Source: Phoronis ovalis (taxonomy: Eukaryota; Phoronida; Phoronidae). From it: a stretch of DNA of 26,229 nucleotides. The position numbers and the translations under genes are program-made. Numbering within the stretch: position 1 is the stretch's first letter; the number at the start of each line of letters is the position of its first letter. Positions 1-11,403 of this stretch are shown here, piece by piece. The stretch covers positions 1-26,229 of the forward strand of contig JAOXYB010051834.1 of NCBI GenBank assembly GCA_028565635.1, read 5' to 3'. A model generated the notes under the pieces. The model saw nothing but the letters and a program-made list of their open reading frames with translations, was not told the DNA's origin and ran no database searches.

Positions 1-68
1 CTCAGCCTCCACTCCACTCAAACATAGATGATATAAGCTTATTTTATGTTTATTTTTAGATTCGCGTT

Positions 69-92
69 GGGGGGGGGGGGGGGGGGGGGGGG
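69..92. repeat. Poly(G) homopolymer, 24 bases
   Basis: An uninterrupted run of 24 G follows ttcgcgtt in otherwise AT-rich DNA. Such tracts can form quadruplexes, mutate rapidly and are often mis-sized by sequencing, so the exact length is uncertain. Confidence 0.95.
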
Positions 93-410
93 TATACATT
101 TCGTAGTAGTCTGTCTGTGTATATTCCCCTAAACAATGAATGGTCATATCTTTGTTTATTTTTGCAATAATATAAGCAGTTCTTGATCTTAATCTACTTT
201 TGCATATTAATTTCCAAATAAATGACAAATAATTTGTTTATTAGCTTTGCCCATGTGTAGTTGTTCTTTTATTTAAACTGAATATCCCTTAAATAATCAA
301 AGAAAACCCAAGTCACATAACCATTACACCAAAGTTACGGACACCCCTATTAATGGTATGTTCCAGTGATGTTTAGGGTTATGGTAAAGTTAGAAGATGA
401 GGTTAGATAG

Positions 411-446
411 TCAAGCTCAGATAGCTGAGCTACAGGGTTGATTACC
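411..446 (+). repeat. tRNA D-arm-like hairpin, possible degenerate SINE fragment
   Basis: agctcag (414-420) and ctgagct (425-431) form a 7-bp stem with a 4-base loop, close to the usual tRNA D-arm agctcag...gagc (A-box region). Shortly after, gggttgattacc resembles a mutated B box. The roughly 30 bases of anticodon arm that should lie between are missing, so this is not a tRNA gene. Confidence 0.3.
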
Positions 447-3400
447 TTGAACAAATTGGACATATCGTATGCAGTTTTATTGTTTTAAACAAACAAAATA
501 GGTAAGTTTAAGTTACACATTCTGTTCATATTTTGAACTCTAGTGGTAATCATTTCATTGAATCCTACCTTCATTGTTACTGGGGTTTTAGTTTCCTGTA
601 AACAGTTAATGATGCTTAAAAATAGCCTGTGATTTACTTGTCCTAGTATTTTGGTTTCAGAAAACTGGGGAGAATTTTTGTCTTCAGTAATTGGTATTCA
701 ATGAAGCTTTCTGCAGTTTCAATTTTTTTTTTGTACCTGATCCATAACCCTACAGCAAGCTGGAACTGCCATAATAGTGTCATGCATTTTAGGCCTTATA
801 GTTTAAGTAGTTTTGATGCCTTAGTAGGACTGGCATAAGTTTTAATGAAAAAGAATACTAGAATACTCTACAATATTAATTCATCTCCAATGTAATTTTG
901 TTATGTTCATATGATACAATGCTAAACCCAAAATACAAATTATATTCACATTTTCATCATTCTCCAACTTTTACTATTTCTAAACAAATAAACATCTGCC
1001 CAAACAAAATTGTGATTTTTGTGTATCACTACCATTTCTCTTGTTTTAAAAATTGAAACCGTTCATTTAATTTTTGGCTTTGCTTGTGACTCACAAGTGA
1101 AGGAACTTCCTTATCTAAAAACTTTATCAATGCAGAAAAATAATCATCTTATAATTAAATTAAGTGACATATATATGTAACAGAATTATGTTAACTTCCC
1201 AAAAAATTATGTATTTATATGTAGAAAATTACATAAATTTATTGTCACTTATCCTTGTTCTTTGTTAGCTTTCTTATACCATGATATTAACTATGTTTTA
1301 AAATTAACTAAATGCTCATGAAAAGTACCTAAATTTTGGTTTCATGAAGAACTGATAATAATTTTGTACTAAAAATAAACAAGTGTTCTTGAAGGATAAA
1401 GCTTATTAAATGTTGGGAATAAAAGTTGGATAAATATGAAATGTCTCATGAGGTAGTGTGATCTCTCTGTACATACATTTTGTGAACGTGCCTTTGAATA
1501 TCAATTTAATATGTCTGTATCCTCTAGGCCTCGTCTAAAATATCCTCATGTCGAGTTTGGTCACATGTTTTCTTGGAATTATTTTTGTCTTTTCAAAAAA
1601 GATTCAAAAACTTTGTGGCGTTGGAATCTACAGGTGTTGCTGTCTGTGAACTCATATGTTTAATGAGTCATTTCAAGTGCATAAATAAGATGTTAATGGC
1701 TTATATTTCATAAAAATGTTAGCGATAGTTATCAAATCTCAGTGCTAAGATTTTTATCTGTAAGCATTAAGCAAAAAATTAATCAAACTAAAACCTTTCG
1801 GACACGAATTGTTGAATCTGAAACCAGTAGTCGTGTCATTTTAATTTGTTTAAAATGTTATTCGTTTTTGTGAAGATGGCAGTGTGTAATTAAAACTTAA
1901 TTAGACTAAAGTTTGCATATGTGTATGACAGTGAAGTCGCATTGTCATGTAAGATTATATAGAAGATATGGTTCAAGAACCTGGTCATGACAATAAGCTG
2001 TGTGAAAAAAGACGAAAGTGTTGTATAGTTTTGCACTCTGATCAATTTGCAAGAGAAATCCATCACATATTAACCGCATCATAGTATGTAAAAAAAACCC
2101 TGATTGTTTGCTAAATTTCTCTCGCAGTAAAAAGATTTTATTTTAAACAGTCAGTTAGTGTATGTGATTAATCCTCTGAAAATACTGTATGCATCATTTC
2201 AACATTCAGTTATTTGAAATGGATTTAACTTTTGTAATGGTTACTGCACAGTAAAAAAGTAAATATTAAAAAAAATAGCAAATATTAGTCTTATAGCCTT
2301 TTTATTGAGCAAACAAAATTAGGTTATATTAGAATTGACAGCTTTTAAATTCTACGAAAAGTGGTTACAAGTGAACAGATAATTTAAAAAAAAAAATTAA
2401 AATGGCCTTAGGTACCAAAGTTTTAACACATTTTAGCAAAAATAAAAGAACAAAAACGAGGACCTAAATTTGGATTTAGATATAGTGAAGCTTATCAGAA
2501 TCAAAATTATTTTGTTCAGTGTTATTAAATTATTTATATGAGAAATATTTATAAATCTTGTTAAGACCAATTTCAAATTATGAAAACTGCATAAATTAAG
2601 AGGAACTTTGTAGTAATCATGTTATGTTATTAGTATTTATATAGTTAATGTTATTCTATCTAGTGACATGATTATTTGAATTAATATTTACATCCAAAAT
2701 GTATAAACTCTTTCCTTTAAATGTGATTATGCATTCCCTGGTGAACTTGATTAGGAGAGGATTAGAATTTTTTTGTTAGTACTGATACCATGTTAGTGTA
2801 AATTGCATACCAAAAGTAGTTTTGTAACAATTTTCTTGATTTCTTAAAATTTTATGATGTATTATTTAGACGAAACAAGCATACGTTTTAAAAAATGTTG
2901 TAGCATCTTATAAGCTACTAGGACAAATTTATAAAATGTATTGCTCATCCTCTACAAGACAGTAATGATATTATTGTCCGCTCTTATAGCAGTATCTTTA
3001 AGATGTGTACATAGTTTAAAAGCAACTTAACAACAAAGTTGCACAGAGGAAGTTAAAACAGTCTACTACAAGAGAAAATATCCTCTTTCAGAAATTCGAG
3101 GATCAGCCATTAACAAAATATTAACAAATTTTTTTTATATTATTTAAAAAGTAATATTTGCTGAGAAGAATTACAAAACTAAAAAGACTGTACACCAAAT
3201 GTTTGGCTAATAGTGCTACCATTCTTGATGTTTTGAAATATTAAACTGTAATATTACCCATTACAAAATATTTTTCTATAGAAATGACTGTACTTCTGTT
3301 ACCTCATTATTGTTAGTATGCTGCTCTTAGCTATGGTGGTACCTCAGATGATGCAGAATCATCCCATTCGCATAAAATTGTTTTATGTATTGAAAGCTTA

Positions 3401-5320
3401 ATTTTAAAAGAAACTTATCATAGCTATCATCATAAAAAATTTAGGAACGTATTTGTTGATAATGGAGTCGGATCGAAGGTTTAAGGCATTATGTACAATG
3501 GGTTAGTGTACTGTGCTGCAAATCTATTGAAATTAAGTTTTAAAATAATATATAACGACATTGATTTTCTTATTTATCTTTGTAAATATAATGTGTATCA
3601 TCAGTAAAAAAATCCATAATCCAAAAAGCATTTTACAATTATCTGTCCTGCATATTTATACTAGTTTGTTTTAACACCTTTGTTTCTTTCACTATCTTAA
3701 ATCCTAGACTTGATAAATATTTTCATAATTTTGTATGTTCATTGTCTTTGAAGTGCAAACTGATACCAAATGTCAGCTCGTTAGTCAATTTCCCAACATG
3801 GTTATAACAAAAAAAAATATAAAAGCCCTCAGTTTTAATTGCCTAAACTTGAAATAATGCTGATTTTAAAATATCTAAAACCAATACTTTTGAAAGAACG
3901 AAGAGCTGTTATGCTTGTAAAATGCAACATTTCTCCAAGACATACAGTCTACAAAACATATTTCTAAAACAAAATGGTCTTATTAAAGATTACTGCAGAT
4001 AATGGATATAATTTTTTGAGATTATGCAAAATATTTTTTTAGCTGATATTGGTACCACTAATAAATGAAGGCCATTATCTGTGTTACCAGGAGAACCTCC
4101 TGGAGATATCTCCCTAATTTTTAACCATTCGAATAAACATTTTGATATTTCATCCAAATGAAAGAACAATTGTTAACATTCATTGGATAGGTAACTTCAA
4201 CACTTTTCGAGATTTTAAATTTACCTGTTCTTGTGACAGACCTTCTTTTTAAAGGTTTCGTAAGATACCTTGTAAATGGGGAAATCTGGCCAATCACTGA
4301 GCTGAATGAAAAGACAGCTTTGTTTGAATAATTGTTACTATTGTTCATGGCTATCTGAGTATATCTAGCAAATACCACACACCAGTTTGTGTAGTAGCAT
4401 TGAGTCATAATTGTATTCATAGTTTTCAGCATAAATTATTTTAATCTGATGTGGTTTTTATTTCAATAATTATTTTCATTATGTTGCATTTCTTTAGCAG
4501 GTACAAGCCATAATGATATGTCTAGACTGGATTATAAACAAAATAAAATGCCATAGTCCTGTAACCCTGTTAGTTTTTGTCTTAGTTATCTGTAATCATC
4601 TTAATATTAATTGTTGCCCTGAAGCTAAACTGTTTTTACACTACACACATGTTTTTAACTATTTTCCACTCAATAAAAGTTATAGAAAAGTACAGTATTG
4701 TTGTACAACTATGGAGAAATTAATAGCCAGAAAATTTGGTAAACCACTTATGAACAAAGAAAAGCAACTACTTTTGTTTTGATACCTTTTCATAATTGTT
4801 CAAGCCCTTGCATTTATACTTAAAATGCAAAAGTGGCATGTTATCAATATTTCTCAGTTATACAGTCCAGTAAAAAATTTAATAATCCTAGCTGTATTGT
4901 AGGTATTTTGCATGTCCTCTTGGCACGCTTGTCAAATAAGGTTTCGAGTGCTCTCCACGAAAACTAATTTTAGCTCCACTATTATTTTCTAAAATTAATA
5001 AAATAACGCCCGAACTGGTAATATAAAGTAAGCTCTATAAATCATTAAAAAATGCTAGAAATTATGAAAAGAAAGTTTATTTCTTTTCTAGTTTAAACTG
5101 ACAGTGGGCGACAGGGAAATTTCATGCTCCAAAGACTTCATGATTGATGAGTGTATGTGCTAGTATTTTGTGGCTTAGTGAATTGCAATGTGTACCTATT
5201 GCCCCTCCCATTCTGAATAAATAGTGGGAAATCTCCACAAAGACTATAAATTTGTTTTAAAAAAATCTTTGCAGTACACAAGAAAAAATCTGTTGATATG
5301 TAATAAAGTACCTGTAATAT

Positions 5321-5392
5321 CCTGAATTCTGTTCAGGTGATTAGTAATTTCAATTTTGTTTACTCATCCCAGATTATAACCTGAATTCTGTT
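5321..5392 (+). repeat. Direct repeat of cctgaattctgtt, 59 bp apart
   Basis: The 13-base string cctgaattctgtt occurs at 5321-5333 and 5380-5392. Partial similarity on both sides (taata/ttata before, gt and taa.ttt after) suggests an old local duplication of roughly 60 bp. Confidence 0.5.
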
Positions 5393-5701
5393 TGGTTGTA
5401 AATTTACCTTTATAAGATAAAATCTTTGTTCCACAAAGAGTTTTTGTAAGCTAAGATTTCTGTCAGTTTTTGGTTTGTTATTATATATTACCATTATATT
5501 TGACAAATGATTTAAAACAAAATTTCAGAACAGTTATACTTTTTAAAGCAATTACACCTTTTCCTAGGTTCATAAATTACTGTCTTTAAAACCTATAATT
5601 ATCCACAGTATTTTCCGACCTTATTAATTTTAAAGTCTTTTCATAATTTTTCAAATCAAATTTAAAGTGATTGGCAGGTGTTTTTTTGGCACACTATAGG
5701 C

Positions 5702-5722
5702 TTGTCAAAAAACTTTTGACAA
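5702..5722. repeat. Perfect 9-bp hairpin
   Basis: ttgtcaaaa and ttttgacaa are perfect inverted copies around a 3-base loop. There is no T-run or gene edge that would make it a known signal. Confidence 0.6.
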
Positions 5723-6420
5723 TAAGCGCTTGCAATTATCTCGTTGGTTTTAAAAATTATGTTCATCTTTATTGTTAATATTGGTGGTTATTGACCAATC
5801 TAGAAAAATAATTTTATAAGTACTGTTACAAATACAACTGGGGTTTCATTCATGATTGTATTCTCTTGATATGAAATTGAACAGGATTTTACTAAAAATA
5901 TGACAACAACAAACTGGAAAATAGTGAACTCTCAAAACAGGATCTTTAGTATATAACAAGAAAATTGCTTGGCGGAACCTCAAACATCAGTACCGAGGAA
6001 TTATTGGAGTTGAAGAACTTGCAATCAAGCTTTGGTAGTTGCTAACTACACATGCCTAAGTGTGGTGGGGAAACTTTAACCAGAGTAATAATCATTATGT
6101 TCCTTCTTATTTCATTGTTTTATTATATTTTTTTTCAACGAAATGGTTGTATTTGTATTTATTTCTTTACAATTTGTGTATTTTGTTTTTTAAATAATAA
6201 GTGTTGTTTTCTTCGGTTTGGATAAAATGTTAAACTTTAGAAAATTGGTAGTAAACACAGTCACTTCTATATTCAAGCTTAGCTAAAAAAACAGCAAGAA
6301 AAATGGGTATTCCTGTACTATTACGGACAGAATGTAATTTTTGGACTAATATTGATGTTAAAAGTCAGTTTAGTTCTTGGAAATACCACACAGCTTTATT
6401 ATTTTTCATTGTGAATTGGG

Positions 6421-6720
6421 TGTCATAATTATTTACCAGCAAGTGCAAACCTTTTAGATAATCAACTGACCATTACTAAATGTGTGGTTTGCAGTCCAGT
6501 GAGCATATCTTATTTCTTGATTAAAAAAGTGTCATAATTATAGTCCAGCAAGGCTAAACACTGATGGCCAAATGACTACCTGTATATCTTTATTTGAGCA
6601 TCTTTTACTATGTGTGAATGATAGCGCCATAATTATAGAGCCTTAAGGACAAACATTTGGCCAAGACTCAATGGGACTATAGAGTTTGTGAATCAGCAAT
6701 AGTTAATCAACTATAATTTA
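6421..6720 (+). repeat. Degenerate tandem repeat, three copies of about 100 bp
   Basis: Copies start near 6421, 6530 and 6625 with tgtcataattat, tgtcataattat and cgccataattat. Each is followed by ccagcaag.., ccagcaagg.. or ccttaagga.. and then aaac. Further in, copies 2 and 3 share ggccaa and copies 1 and 2 share gagcat. The spacings are 109 and 95 bp. The copies have diverged strongly and contain no open frame. Confidence 0.55.
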
Positions 6721-7104
6721 GCACAGTTGACTTACCAGACAGTAATTACCACTATTAAAAGTAAAATACCTTTTTAGATAATTTATTTAACCCTAAGCAT
6801 GAAAATATTGTACAACTTATTAGTGTTCACTTGCATATGCTGTGAGCTTACATAACATTTTATTGCCTCTGAAATATGTATACTATATTTTGTATCCCTG
6901 TAAAATATAAAGCATAACTGATTACTATTAAAATTATCCTAATGTATACAAAAAGGCTGGAAAAACCGCCTATGTCCTTAATCTTTTATTTTGCTGTACA
7001 AATACGCTGTTGTGTCGCTAATTATATTCAAGAGAGTGTATGAAAGATATTTAATTTTATCCAAATAGGTGTTCGGTAACCACAGTTTTGTATCCTATTT
7101 ATAG

Positions 7105-7161
7105 TGACCGCGGGATATGGAACTAGACAGGTGATATACCGTCTATGTAATCAGGAGAGTG
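7105..7161 (+). other. Weak candidate 5' exon (57 nt), non-coding or alternative
   Basis: A reasonable acceptor (ttttgtatcctatttatag) and a strong donor (gagagtg|gtaagt) frame 57 bases that include a locally GC-rich ccgcggg. One frame is open (TAGYGTRQVIYRL and onward) but ends at phase 1, which does not fit the exon at 11318. If real, it would be an untranslated leader exon or would need an intermediate exon. Confidence 0.15.
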
Positions 7162-10100
7162 GTAAGTGTATATTGTGAGTGTAAATGATGATTGTCACCA
7201 TAAAGCTGCAATGAATGCACTTGCACCATATTTAGTAACTTTATTGGCTGCAATATATAAAGTATAAGGAAAGGGATTTCTCAATATTGGTTAGGGTGTG
7301 ATGACAATTTTATAGAAGGTCTAATGTCACTAAGCAGCTCCCTGTACACAAAATCATGGAGGGATATTGTACTGAAGTTTTTCTCTTCAGGATATTCTTA
7401 ATGGTATCGTCATGTTTCCTTTTTAGAGACACTGCAATATTTCTTGCTTTTAATGCTCACAATAATTTCTTACTTCTTATTAATTGCCTTTAATACTGTG
7501 TATTATAGAGTCCCTGTATTGTAAAAAATGATCCTAGACCTTAATGTGATTATGAGTAAATTGTAATTATAGTATTAAGTCTGCTAGACATCAATGCTCA
7601 AGACAGGTGTGTATAAGGTGATTGGATTAAGAGGATTAGTGGTAAGGATGGTAATGAAGCCTCATTATTGAAAATGTGAATAAAGGGAAAGTAAGATATA
7701 AAAGATAAGTCATAGCAGTTGCTTTTTTCAGAATATTGTTTTTATGAATGCAATGTGCAAAGTTAAAACAGTATGTTAAGCCATAATTGGAAGTTTAATC
7801 TCTGGAAAAGATGCTTTCAGTGTTTTCGGGGCACATGAAACTATTAGCAGTAACTTTCCAATTATGCTTCCATTAAACTTAATGAAGGTAGTTTATTCAT
7901 GATATTGAGCAATTATTAACAGGCACTTGAAAACTGTTTCAATAGTTTTGGTATTGTTTTGAATGTGCATTTTATTGAAAAAGGAAAGCTTGCCTTAGAT
8001 TGAGGATAATAAAGTGTAGTATTTTCATAACAACACTTTGAAATAATGTTGATTTGTTGAGGTTATAAAGTCACTATACTAATAGGAGTATGTGGTTTTG
8101 GTGATAAACTTATGCTAAGAAAGCTTGATGTTGATGATGAAAAAATGCTATGTCCTTAAGGGAACATATTGTGCTTGTTTAAAGTATAAATCCTATGTTA
8201 TTTTTCAAGAGGATTAAAACCTTGTCAGCTCAGACACACTGGCTATAGTCCTATTGATTAAAGTGTGAGAAGAAACACACTTCAGCAAAAAATGACATCT
8301 TTTAGTTGTATAAATTTCATAAGTTGGATAGTGGTAAGTTTTATGTTGTTGTTTGTTTTTTAGTGCATCACCTTGTTTTGGATACGGGACAGCATGCTTG
8401 TGTAATAAGTATATATTTTTTTAACATTATTTCAGTAGTAATCTTGTGAGTACCATTATTATGAACATATTTCTCCTGTCTTGTTTCATCAAGTGTACAC
8501 ATTTTGCTGCCGTGTCCTGTTCTTTATTGTAAGCAGTTTCAACAGTAGGTGGACATTGTTTTATTTGTGGTATGAAAACATTACTGATATCTGATTCTCA
8601 ATCACTTTATGTCATATTACCTGGGTAACCTTCTATGGATACTGCGTTTTGGAGTGCAAACTTTGAAAATTGTTAAGTATGTTTAATTGAAGACATGCTA
8701 CTCTTGATTTTTTTGCTTACTTATACATTTTAATATCTTCTTAAAATATTTGATTTTGTTTTTTGCTATAATCTAAATACTCTGAGGTGATTAACTAACT
8801 GAGACATTAATGGTTTGTGTTTTAACATATAGAAGAAACTTGCTAAAGCATATTTGATTTGTACTGAGGTATATAGAATAAGCTAAACATTTTTTTAAAT
8901 CCTTGACAGAAGTTTTGTTTGAAATCCATTAGATAGGACCATGTGATTAGTCTGGACAAAATAACGGATTTTGTGTAACTGGTACTTATTAAAACAAATG
9001 AATAAATGTGTTTAAACTTGAATACAAACGGAAAATTGTCGTTGTCATCCAAAAGAGCTATAAAAAGAACTCAAAAAAATTAATACATATTAGGAACTTG
9101 TTTATATAGTAAACTTTGGAATTTTATGCACTTGAAAATAAATATTTTTTACTTCTGAGTTGTATATGAATTTTGAGAAATGCCAAACTTATGAAAAAGG
9201 GAGCTATAGATTTTTTGAAATCATCCGAACAGGCCTCTCAAGTCATCACAGTTTTAAAGTAAATTTTGCATATCTTATTAAATCTTTTCATTTGTTTACT
9301 TATTATGTCATCAAATGAAGGAATGTTAGAAAGTGAGTGGCTGCCAGCAAACAAATCACTGTCACATAAGTACATCACCATAATCACTAAGCAAATGATA
9401 AACCTCTTTTAGTGAAGTAATTTGGAACTGAAAATATTCTTAAATTATTTTTAAATTCATATATTTTTCATAATTTCTCAAAAATTTGGCATTCCTTAAA
9501 AAATCGTACACTATTTAAATTGTTAAAATTCATTCTTTGTTTATATAAGTATTTCACACAAATCGTATATATCTTTTTATTTGTGCAAGACCTTGTGTTA
9601 TGAATAATTTATTGTTTAATAAAAAAAAAACTGTTCTCAAACTTTATTACTCATTCTTTGCTTTGCATTTGTTTTATATATCCTAGGTTTAATTAAGAAA
9701 AAATTGCTGGTTTCTCTGCTGTCGAAAATAAATGATTTTTTCTGCCATTTTTCTCTTCCATACCTTGTGTCTCTCAGCTCCTGTTAGTAAATGTTATTAA
9801 AATACTGCCTTCCATCTCTGATCTCTTATTGGTAAATGTTAATGAAACTTCAAATATAACAAAACTTCTGATTGGTATCTCCCCTATCCTAGTAAATAAA
9901 TTGAACTTTTATGACATTTTAGAAATATTTGTGTGTAGAGAAGTGCCCTTAGTTTACTGACAGTTTTATTGCAGTTGTTATTTTAAGTGGCTGATTTTTA
10001 ATTACTTAAACTCCAGTTTGGCAACTCACAATAAATAAAACTTTTCCAGAGGAAAGTTATTTTTTCTTTACATTTATGCCAATGTAGTAACCAGGGGTCA

Positions 10101-11317
10101 TGTCAAACTGAAATTGCATGCTTTTTTAAATTGGCTAATTTAAATGGTTTTACTATAAAATGCTATTCTGTACAATTTTCTTATTCATAAAAAGCTTTTT
10201 CTTGTTTTCTTACTTTTTTGTAAGCTTCAGTGATAAACATTATGAGCAGGCTGTCAGAGGAAATTTACTTGTGGCTTGATTGACCTGGAGACAGGAAAGT
10301 GGCTTTACTCTAAGTGAATACAATGAATAAGGCTCCTTATATACACAAAAAATGAATGCCTTGTGGTTATAGTCCCTATGCATTCACAATATTAAGTGAA
10401 GGATAAAAGCCAATGTCAAAGGTCAAATTTGTTCTTTAATCTTGTGCTGTGGTGACTTGGAGGTTACATTTTATATTGCGTGCTTGCTTGCTCTGTCTCC
10501 ATGAAATTACTGTGAACAGAATTTAATCTGTGGTATTTGATAGATTTTGTATTTGGGGATTATTAAAAACCTTGGATTCATAGAGTGACGTAGTGAGTTT
10601 GGTTTTTGGAGCAAGGATGAAATAGATATTGAGTCATTAACCTGGCGTCTTGTTTGTGTTAGTGAGAGAAGGTGATTTCAAAATATATTTTCAATTAGTT
10701 GGATTATACTTAAACTTCTGGCTATACACAAGGACATCATGTGAGATTTAGTGATGGTTTTCATGGATTTGTGAAGGAAACCTGAAAACATTTTCAGTGG
10801 TTTGTGTCTATTGACTTGTCATCTCTTTATTTATCATGAAAGGGTTCTCTTTATTGAATGGTGTTTTGTAATATCTGCATGTTGGTGTTTATTAAATCAC
10901 CGTGACCAAAGACTATATAATTGAACCACACTGGTAGGAAAATGAGTTATATTTTCGGCTAGTTTTTGTTTAAAAGTAATGGTGGAAAATAATTTTTATA
11001 TCAGGCTGATCGAGGAGTTTGACTGTGTACCAAAAGCTAACAATTAAACTCAAAATCTTGCTGTTATAATATCCTTGTTGTTACTAAAAGGCATCTGTTC
11101 ATGTAAGAAGAACATGTCTAAACTCATTATTAGTGAGCTAAAACTTGGAAATGTGAGGCTATATATTACACATTGATAGGACAATGACACTATCAGTCCT
11201 TCCTAGAAATCTTTCCTGTCAACAAAAAAGACATAAATAATGTTTGGTTATTCTAGTCATGAATATAATATTGTATTTTTATTAAAAATGAGAGTAATCT
11301 TTTATACCTTTTCGCAG
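7162..11317. other. DNA before eya exon 1, probably intron; no secure exon
   Basis: Apart from the weak exon candidate 8286-8333, I see no coding signal. The stretch from about 10240 to 10900 is less AT-rich and contains tgtcaaaggtca (near 10414), which resembles a direct-repeat-1 nuclear-receptor site. It is a plausible place for regulatory elements, but nothing here is proven. Confidence 0.5.
8286..8333 (+). CDS. Weak candidate first coding exon of eya (ATG at 8292)
   Basis: A short stretch after cacacttcag holds aaaaaATGA and 14 open codons starting MTSFSC, followed by the strong donor atagtg|gtaagt at 8334. It ends at phase 0, exactly what the exon at 11318 requires, and the ATG has A at -3. 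Against it: the acceptor has a poor pyrimidine tract, the peptide is hydrophobic, and it does not resemble known EYA N-termini. Among the strong donors I checked in 1-11317, it was the only one preceded by an open ATG frame in the right phase. Confidence 0.2.
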
Positions 11318-11403
11318 GTAAAAAGAGTTTGTTGTGAAGATCCCACAGAAAATAGCTCATCACCCCTGTGTGCAACAGAACCAACTGAAGTGCCAATCGA
11401 ACA
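11318..11403 (+). CDS. eya: eya exon 1 of this model (residues 1-28, end phase 2)
   Basis: The acceptor is ttttcgcag and the donor is aaca|gtaagt. The frame reads [15 protein letters not shown] and onward with no stop, starting at phase 0 and ending with two bases (ca) of a Gln codon. Vertebrate EYA4 has a similar near-N-terminal peptide starting VKKTCTESD (from memory), which supports both the frame and the idea that only a short coding piece lies upstream. There is no Met in this exon, so it is not the first coding exon unless the acceptor is wrong. Confidence 0.85.

Larger units (their letters stand above)
1..7104. other. Upstream or first-intron DNA without a recognisable gene
   Basis: Strongly AT-rich, with frequent stops in all frames. 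The longest open frames (4121-4432 on -, 4513-4782 on +) show no family resemblance and no convincing splice borders. It contains the poly(G) run, the tRNA-like hairpin and the repeats listed separately. It may be 5' flank or a first intron of eya; the sequence does not decide. Confidence 0.6.

Noticed and set aside
4121-4432. 103-codon - strand frame
   Set aside because: No family resemblance, composition like the surroundings, no transcript signals.
4513-4782. 89-codon + strand frame with a hydrophobic, signal-peptide-like start, just after a tttagcag acceptor-like string
   Set aside because: No recognisable domain, no donor in phase, AT-rich codon use like the flanks. The hydrophobic run is typical of translated T-rich DNA.
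7120-7133. ATG GAA CTA GAC AG before gtgata as an alternative first exon
   Set aside because: It would join the exon at 11318 in the wrong phase and create an immediate stop.
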